Positions 58,775 to 64,000 of a stretch of DNA of 64,000 nucleotides are shown here, piece by piece. Positions within the stretch are counted from its first letter, which is position 1, and every line of letters begins with the position of its first letter. The position numbers and the translations under genes are program-made. Source of the DNA: Flavobacterium paronense (GTDB lineage: Bacteria > Bacteroidota > Bacteroidia > Flavobacteriales > Flavobacteriaceae); contig NZ_JAUFQN010000019.1 of assembly GCF_030409795.1 (NCBI RefSeq), positions 2,604,001 through 2,668,000 on the forward strand. The letters are read 5' to 3'. The notes beneath the pieces are model-generated. The model made no database searches and was not told the DNA's origin. It was given only the letters and a program-made list of their open reading frames with translations.

Positions 58775-60241
58775 ATGTTAAAGCAGTTCTTAAATCTAAA
58801 ATTATCACAAAAACTATCGCCTCAGCAAATTCAGTTGATGAAGTTGATACAATTGCCTACGCAGGCTTTTGAGCAACGGTTGAAAGAGGAAATGGTAGAA
58901 AATCCGGCATTGGAAAGTGGTAAAGAAGAGGAAGAATTGTATGAGAAAGATGAGTTTGACAACAATGACGAATATGATGATTACGAAGGCAGTGAAAACA
59001 TCGAAACCGACGAAATCAATATTGACGAATATTTAAGCAATGACGAAACTCCAGAATATAAGCTACAAGCCAATAATTATAGCGACGATGATGATGACCG
59101 ACAAATGCCATTGGCAGCCCCAACAAGCTTTCACCAGGATTTAATCAATCAGTTAAATACTTTTATCTTAACAGATGAACAACGAGATATTGCTGAGTTT
59201 TTGGTTGGAAGCATTGACGACGACGGGTATTTACGAAGAAGTGTTCAGGATATAGTTGACGATATGGCGTTTACACAAGGCATTTATACCGATGAAAAAA
59301 CGGTTGAAAAAATGTTGCAAATCATTCACGATTTAGATCCTGCCGGAGTTGGCGCAAGAAACTTGCATGAATGTTTAATGTTGCAACTTAGGCATAAAAC
59401 GCCATCAGAATATGTTGATTTAGCCATCAATATTATTGAAAACGAATTTGATGCTTTTACCAAAAAACACTACGAAAAATTGATGGCAACCTTTGAAGTT
59501 TCTAAAGAACAACTCAAAAAAGCTATTGAAGAAATTGAAAAATTAAACCCAAAACCCGGTGGTTCTTTTGACAGTAGTAATCGCACGGTAGAACAAATTG
59601 TTCCCGATTTTGCCATTCGAATTGTTGATGGTGAACTGGAACTTACTTTGAACGGCAGAAATGCACCAACCTTACACATTTCCAAAGATTATCAGGAAAT
59701 GCTGCAAACTTACAAAGTGTCTAAAGACAAGTCGCATTCGCAAAAAGATGCTGTACAGTTTATTAAACAAAAATTGGATTCTGCCAAATGGTTTATCGAT
59801 GCCATTCGTCAACGTCAAGAAACACTTTTTGTGACAATGAATGCCATTATGCATTTTCAGCAGGAATATTTCCTTGATGGGGAAGAAACTAAATTAAAAC
59901 CCATGATTTTGAAAGACATCGCGGATATGGTTGGTCTTGATATTTCTACGGTTTCCCGTGTTGCCAATAGTAAATATGTCGATACACCTTATGGTACCAA
60001 ATTGATAAAAGAATATTTTTCAGAATCAATGAAAAACGATCAGGGCGAAGATGTTTCAACGCTTGAAATTAAAAAAATTCTCAAAAACATTATCGAGGAA
60101 GAAGACAAACACAAACCTCTTCCTGACGATCAACTAGCTGAAATTCTAAAAGAGAAAGGGTATCCAATTGCCAGAAGAACCATTGCAAAATACAGAGACT
60201 TACTTGATATTCCTGTGGCAAGAATGAGGAAAAAGATATAA
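58775..60241 (+). CDS. rpoN: RNA polymerase sigma-54
   Basis: Alternative sigma factor of 488 aa needing AAA+ activators. Region I starts MLKQFLNLKLSQKLSPQQIQ with the Gln/Leu-rich pattern; an acidic region II spans about 45-105. Core-binding and HTH parts follow (PMILKDIADMVGLDISTVSRVAN near residue 380-402), and the RpoN box ARRTIAKYR lies at 466-474. No bEBP activator was found in this window. The adjoining genes are unrelated, so its regulon is not indicated here. Confidence 0.97.
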   Translation: MLKQFLNLKLSQKLSPQQIQLMKLIQLPTQAFEQRLKEEMVENPALESGKEEEELYEKDEFDNNDEYDDYEGSENIETDEINIDEYLSNDETPEYKLQANNYSDDDDDRQMPLAAPTSFHQDLINQLNTFILTDEQRDIAEFLVGSIDDDGYLRRSVQDIVDDMAFTQGIYTDEKTVEKMLQIIHDLDPAGVGARNLHECLMLQLRHKTPSEYVDLAINIIENEFDAFTKKHYEKLMATFEVSKEQLKKAIEEIEKLNPKPGGSFDSSNRTVEQIVPDFAIRIVDGELELTLNGRNAPTLHISKDYQEMLQTYKVSKDKSHSQKDAVQFIKQKLDSAKWFIDAIRQRQETLFVTMNAIMHFQQEYFLDGEETKLKPMILKDIADMVGLDISTVSRVANSKYVDTPYGTKLIKEYFSESMKNDQGEDVSTLEIKKILKNIIEEEDKHKPLPDDQLAEILKEKGYPIARRTIAKYRDLLDIPVARMRKKI

Positions 60242-60253
60242 AAAAAACAAACT

Positions 60254-60859
60254 TTGAAAAAAATCCTTCCTTTTTTTTCGTACATCTTCCATCCTATTTT
60301 TATTCCGTTTTTAGGAACTCTTTTTTATGTTTTGCTCGAAGCTAGGTATTTTACTTTGCCACAATATTTGATACTATTTTTGCAAATAATTATCATTACT
60401 TTCCTGTTGCCAATTGCATTTTTTTTTCTGTTAAAAACCTTTGGGAAAATAGAAAATGTAATGCTATCGGATATTTCGCAGCGAAAAATTCCTTTGTTAT
60501 TACAACTAATGTTGTTTACTATTTTGACAGAAAAAAGTATAACAATTGACAGATTTCCGAGCTTGTATTTCTTTTTTGTTGGAGGAATACTAAGCACAAG
60601 TTTTGCGTTTCTGTTGTTGTATGCCAAATTCAAAGCTAGTATTCACATGATTGGCATTAGTTCGTTAACCGTTTTTATAATTGGACTGAGTATTCATAAT
60701 CAAATCAATACAGTTAACATGGTTACTTTTTTTGTAGTTATGAACGGTCTTGTTGCTTCTTCACGTTTAGTTATGAAAGCACATTCAAATAAAGAATTGT
60801 TAGTTGGTTTTTTGTGTGGGATACTTCCGCAGAGTGCTTTACTTTACTTTTGGCTATAG
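60254..60859 (+). CDS. Degenerate PAP2-like membrane protein
   Basis: Inner-membrane protein of 201 aa with about six hydrophobic segments. Parts recall a PAP2 phosphatase: MLSDISQRKIPLL resembles the first motif, and ASSRLVMKAHSNKELLVGFLCG resembles the third (SR...H...D). The central PSGH motif is missing, so phosphatase activity is doubtful. It starts with TTG 12 bp after rpoN and is likely co-transcribed. Its last 6 bp overlap the 3' end of the convergent barrel gene. Confidence 0.7.
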   Translation: MKKILPFFSYIFHPIFIPFLGTLFYVLLEARYFTLPQYLILFLQIIIITFLLPIAFFFLLKTFGKIENVMLSDISQRKIPLLLQLMLFTILTEKSITIDRFPSLYFFFVGGILSTSFAFLLLYAKFKASIHMIGISSLTVFIIGLSIHNQINTVNMVTFFVVMNGLVASSRLVMKAHSNKELLVGFLCGILPQSALLYFWL

Positions 60860-61570
60860 AATGTAGAACATCAAACCAAAATTAATTGTATTCATATTAA
60901 TCGATTGATTGTCAATTTTTGCTGAAGATTTAAATAGCGGATTTAACCCATAATAGGCAGAGAAATTCCATGTATTCCATCCAAAAGCCAGATAAATACC
61001 ATATTGAAATTGGTTCAAGTCTTTATTATTAGATAGCTTAACTGTTCCGTTTGACGAAACCGATTTATATTCATCATAAAAAAGATAACTTAATTTTACT
61101 CCTGAATAAACACGCCAAAATATATGACTCTCTGGTGTTGAGTTTCGCCATCTGAATTCAATAGGCAAATCTATATAATGAAAAGACTGTTTATTTTTAG
61201 AAAATGTAATTTCTGAATCCAATACTTCATAAGTATTTACGCCGTTAGCATTTGAAATTCCTAGATTTTGATTATAAATAGCCAAAGAATATCCCAAACC
61301 TGCAGCAATAGAAACAGTTCGGTTTTTATTAATAGGCATATCTCTTAAAAACCCAAAAGCTATTCCTGGTGATAGTTTGTTTTGTTGAATTCCTTCAATA
61401 CGCTTTTGAAGTGAATTGTAAGTGATATTTAAATAAAATTGGTCTTCTCGATATAACGAATCTACAGCATCAAAATTTATTTCATCTTTAACCTCATTCT
61501 TAATGGCATTTTCCTGGGCAAAAATGCTAAGTGTAGTAAAAAATGTTATGATGAAAAGACTGATTCGCAT
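60854..61570 (-). CDS. PorT-like outer-membrane beta-barrel protein
   Basis: 238-aa exported protein with a signal peptide (residues 1-18, ending SIFAQ). From about residue 45 the sequence alternates as an 8-10-strand barrel (SPGIAFGFLRDMPINKNRTVSIAAGLGYSLAIY in outline, FHYIDLPIEFRWRN, WRVYSGVKLSYLFYDEY) and ends GLMFYIL. The DLPIEFRWR strand is a hallmark of PorT-family/outer-membrane beta-barrel proteins of Bacteroidetes. True PorT belongs to T9SS, but this may be a paralogue. It lies directly downstream of the tRNA-Ser. Confidence 0.82.
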   Translation of the reverse strand: MRISLFIITFFTTLSIFAQENAIKNEVKDEINFDAVDSLYREDQFYLNITYNSLQKRIEGIQQNKLSPGIAFGFLRDMPINKNRTVSIAAGLGYSLAIYNQNLGISNANGVNTYEVLDSEITFSKNKQSFHYIDLPIEFRWRNSTPESHIFWRVYSGVKLSYLFYDEYKSVSSNGTVKLSNNKDLNQFQYGIYLAFGWNTWNFSAYYGLNPLFKSSAKIDNQSINMNTINFGLMFYIL

Positions 61571-61594
61571 ACAACTATTTTAAGGAAGAAAAAG

Positions 61595-61679
61595 CAGAGA
61601 GGAAGGGATTCGAACCCTCGTTATGTTACCATAAACACGCTTTCCAAGCGTGCGCCTTCAGCCACTCGGCCACCTCTCT
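61595..61679 (-). tRNA. tRNA-Ser(GGA)
   Basis: Class II tRNA of 85 nt. The acceptor stem is AGAGAGG/CCTCTCT. The D arm begins GGCCGAGTGGCTGAAGG. The anticodon stem CACGC/GCGTG closes the loop TTGGAAA, giving anticodon GGA. A long variable arm and the T loop GGTTCGAATCC follow. CCA is not encoded. It reads UCC and UCU serine codons and sits 25 bp ahead of the PorT-like gene. Confidence 0.96.
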
Positions 61680-61736
61680 AATTGTATTGCAAATAACAGC
61701 AAAAATTTTGACTAAAAAAAGCGTGGACGATAATAG

Positions 61737-62765
61737 TTATCGCATTTCTCCTCGTAGTGATGTTTCAAAAATAGTTTTGAAAACAGCTGGAGCTACATTT
61801 TGTCCCAACAAATACATCAGTTTTGTAATGGCTGCTTCTGTAGTGATATCTTTTCCAGAAATGACACCTATTTTTTTTAGTTGTGAACTGGTTTCGTATT
61901 GTCCCATGTTGACACTTCCTCCTGAACATTGTGTAACATTGATGATATATAAACCTTTTTTAATAGCATTTTTTAAGGTTTGAATAAACCATTCTTCTGT
62001 TGGCGCATTTCCCGAACCATAGGTTTCAAGGATAATTCCTTTTAAATTTGGAATGGCAACTATTGCTGACAAAACAGATTCATTAATACCTGGAAACATT
62101 TTTACAATCACCACATTGTCGTCCATTTTTTTGTGGACCAATAATTTTTTACCGGATTGTTTTGGAAAAGCCAAATTAGCATTAACATTCAGATGAACGC
62201 CAGATTCGGCCAACTGCTGATAATTAGGCGATGCAAAAGCATTAAAATGTTCGGCGTTTATTTTAGTAGTTCTGTTTCCTCGGTATAATTTGTATTCGAA
62301 ATAGAGACAAACTTCATGTATTACTGATTTCCCTTTTTGTTGCAACGAAGCAATTTGTATTGCAGTAATCAGGTTTTCTTTAGCATCTGTTCTTAAATCT
62401 CCTATGGGTAATTGTGAACCGGTAAACACAACCGGTTTATTCAAATTCTCCAACATAAAACTCAATGCTGATGCTGAATACGACATCGTATCTGAGCCAT
62501 GAAGCACAACAAATCCGTCAAAATTGAAGTAGTTGCCTTCAATAATTTCTGCAATTTCAATCCACTTTTCCGGATTTATATTTGATGAATCGATAGGTTT
62601 TTTAAAGGAAATAGTTTCAATATTGCAATCTAAATGTTTGAGTTCTGGAATCTTTTCCAATAATTTTTTAAAATTGAATGCTTTCAAAACACCCGTTTCA
62701 AAATCTTTTATCATACCAATGGTTCCACCAGTATAAATTAAAAGTATATTGGGTTTAGTTTGCAT
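61737..62765 (-). CDS. ansA: Type I L-asparaginase
   Basis: Cytoplasmic asparaginase of 342 aa, hydrolysing asparagine to aspartate and ammonia. The first catalytic motif YTGGTIGM (11-18) carries Thr12, the second is HGSDTMSYSASAL with Thr93 and Asp92, as in type I enzymes. There is no signal peptide, which separates it from periplasmic type II. It overlaps the end of the upstream acyltransferase gene by 11 bp, suggesting coupling. Confidence 0.94.
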   Translation of the reverse strand: MQTKPNILLIYTGGTIGMIKDFETGVLKAFNFKKLLEKIPELKHLDCNIETISFKKPIDSSNINPEKWIEIAEIIEGNYFNFDGFVVLHGSDTMSYSASALSFMLENLNKPVVFTGSQLPIGDLRTDAKENLITAIQIASLQQKGKSVIHEVCLYFEYKLYRGNRTTKINAEHFNAFASPNYQQLAESGVHLNVNANLAFPKQSGKKLLVHKKMDDNVVIVKMFPGINESVLSAIVAIPNLKGIILETYGSGNAPTEEWFIQTLKNAIKKGLYIINVTQCSGGSVNMGQYETSSQLKKIGVISGKDITTEAAITKLMYLLGQNVAPAVFKTIFETSLRGEMR

Positions 62766-63891
62766 TCAAATATTTTGATTTATTTACCACTGGGTTGGCG
62801 TACATGGCTAAGAAGCTTTCAACCATTTGCGGATTTGTTTCGTCAATTTTCATTTCTAGTCTTCTCTCAAACAATGATTTTTCGTTTTCTGTATAGAAAT
62901 TGTTATAGGTATTGGTTTTGTTCAATAAATCATATGCAATATAATTCGTTGGCCACAATTTATAGTTTTGCAAAATAGAATCGTCAATGGCTTGAGCCAA
63001 AGCTTGAACTTGTTTGTTTGTATTGTCAAATTCTTGTGCAATAAAATCTAATTCTTTGTTCAAAACATCTCCAACATGAATATGAATCCGTTTCTTTTGA
63101 CCAATGATTCCACTCAATAACGTAACAAAATCTTCATTTTTATCTTTGATGTAAATTTCATCATTGGCTTCAGCAATTAGCTGCGGCATTTTCAGAGCAT
63201 CTGTTGGATCATATTCATACGAAATGGAGACTGGAACAATTTTAATTTTCTTAAAATAATCCATTAAGTTCCCTTCGTCTGAACCCATTGCCAGCATTTT
63301 CAGAACACCAGAATGTGTTGCGTCATTACCATCTTTAGTTCTCCCTTCTCGTTGTGCAATCCAAACCGAACGATTTTCACGCAACAATAGTTGTCCAATA
63401 TATTCTGCCATTAATTTGGAACTTTGCAACAATTCTCTTGGTGATAAACCGCGTTGTACCAAAAAATTTCTATTCAGTTTTGCAAGCGTATTCATGAAAT
63501 CTCTCTTCACCAAATTATCTCCAATTGCTGAAGCTGTCATTACTAATCCGTGTTCAAATAAACATGCATTTAATAAAGAAGTGTCTAAAATAATATCTCT
63601 ATGGTTGGAAATAAAAAGATAAGAAGTATTTTTTTCTAGTTTTTCAAATCCCGAAGTTGATAAGCCATCCGAACTTTTTTCTAACACTTTCTTCAGCGCT
63701 TTGTATATAAAATTGCATTGAAAATCGCGAATAGAATGGGTTCTTTTCAACTGTTCTTTCCAAATTTCATCATCAAGTTCAGGGAAAGTAAAATTCATTA
63801 TTGCCTTCATCATTGGATGATTTACTGAGGCACAAATAGCTTCATTTACTTCGGTATCATAAAACGGACGAATTGCATCAAATCTTTGCAT
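62755..63891 (-). CDS. 1-acylglycerol-3-phosphate acyltransferase-like
   Basis: Acyltransferase of the LPLAT/PlsC superfamily, 378 aa, probably membrane-associated and acting in phospholipid synthesis. Block I reads FISNHRDIILD: His97 is followed by Asp103 at +6, whereas the usual NHx4D has Asp at +5. Block III is WIAQREGRTKDGND around 175-188. The protein is longer than typical PlsC (about 240 aa), with an N-terminal extension of ~90 residues containing a DDEIWKEQLKRTHS segment. It precedes and overlaps the asparaginase gene. Confidence 0.85.
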   Translation of the reverse strand: MQRFDAIRPFYDTEVNEAICASVNHPMMKAIMNFTFPELDDEIWKEQLKRTHSIRDFQCNFIYKALKKVLEKSSDGLSTSGFEKLEKNTSYLFISNHRDIILDTSLLNACLFEHGLVMTASAIGDNLVKRDFMNTLAKLNRNFLVQRGLSPRELLQSSKLMAEYIGQLLLRENRSVWIAQREGRTKDGNDATHSGVLKMLAMGSDEGNLMDYFKKIKIVPVSISYEYDPTDALKMPQLIAEANDEIYIKDKNEDFVTLLSGIIGQKKRIHIHVGDVLNKELDFIAQEFDNTNKQVQALAQAIDDSILQNYKLWPTNYIAYDLLNKTNTYNNFYTENEKSLFERRLEMKIDETNPQMVESFLAMYANPVVNKSKYLNAN

Positions 63892-63968
63892 CTTGGCTTA
63901 CAATTTTACAGGAACAAAAGAACAAAAAAAAAGTCAATTTTTGTTATATTTTGGTTTAAATCCCAAAA

Positions 63969-64000
63969 ATGGATTTAGAATTTTCGGTTGTAATTCGGGC
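63969..64000 (+). CDS. Start of an unidentified gene at the right edge
   Basis: An ATG at 63969 opens a frame of ten full codons (MDLEFSVVIR) that runs off the window. It diverges from the acyltransferase gene across 77 bp, where an imperfect -7 element is seen. The hydrophobic SVVIR beta-strand would fit many families, including family-2 glycosyltransferases, but too little is visible to name it. Confidence 0.4.
   Translation, partial: MDLEFSVVIR

Overview
The window is an AT-rich chromosomal segment of a Bacteroidetes bacterium, almost certainly a Flavobacteriaceae member close to Flavobacterium. Four signs agree. Many genes are preceded by the Bacteroidetes -7 box TAnnTTTG, with no Shine-Dalgarno sequence. 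Two proteins end in a type IX secretion (T9SS) sorting domain. There are many SpII lipoproteins, and TonB-dependent or beta-barrel proteins with CarboxypepD_reg-like N-termini. The gene content includes families typical of Flavobacteriia: DUF3050, DUF4271, DUF4296, DUF3098, DUF5686, and an S16 protein with a long acidic tail. No prophage, CRISPR array, insertion sequence or rRNA operon was seen. Function calls rest on motif and family recognition by eye; no database search was possible.

Layout. 1-9.9 kb: a truncated RRM protein, a lipoprotein, rpsP-rimM-trmN6, a glutaryl-CoA-dehydrogenase-like enzyme, a DUF3050/SGNH-hydrolase/membrane AraC run, and a small lipoprotein with a serine hydrolase. 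10-17.7 kb, mostly minus strand: ferredoxin, ferredoxin-NADP reductase, NifU and Mrp (redox and Fe-S assembly); an alkyltransferase-like protein, a LysE exporter and trmB; a plus-strand glycosyltransferase; and a PhoR/PhoB-like two-component system. 17.9-24.4 kb, plus strand and divergent from the two-component system: a TonB-dependent receptor, a secreted repeat lipoprotein and two T9SS cargo proteins, one of them little more than a sorting domain. 24.4-34.9 kb: a LuxE-like enzyme, tyrS, an epimerase, a DUF4296 lipoprotein, a dihydroorotase-like protein, a dolichol-phosphate-mannose-synthase-like glycosyltransferase, DUF4271-hemD, pckA and DUF423. 35-43 kb: a DUF3108 protein, a saccharopine-dehydrogenase-like enzyme with an Lrp regulator, a NUMOD4/HNH-like protein, a zinc metallopeptidase and leuS. 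43.4-64 kb: ftsX-DUF3098-uppP-truB, pyrH-frr, a DUF5686 outer-membrane protein, a methyltransferase, a Kef-type antiporter, an MMPL/RND transporter, asnS, rpoN, a PorT-like barrel, tRNA-Ser(GGA), asparaginase and an acyltransferase.

Most of the window is housekeeping. The unexplained material lies between genes. A ~76-108 bp dispersed repeat family has three copies (27579, 37520 and, inverted, 43220). There is a 22-bp tandem array of palindromes (13124-13189), a nested two-stem hairpin next to an 11-bp tandem repeat (39995-40073), AATCTA-type spacers that can fold into 20-bp stems, and heptamer repeats abutting rpoN. One dispersed repeat (41479-41503) lies inside leuS and is translated in frame. 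The most system-like locus is the PhoRB-like pair facing the TonB receptor, repeat lipoprotein and T9SS proteins, with TTAAC boxes in the shared control region.
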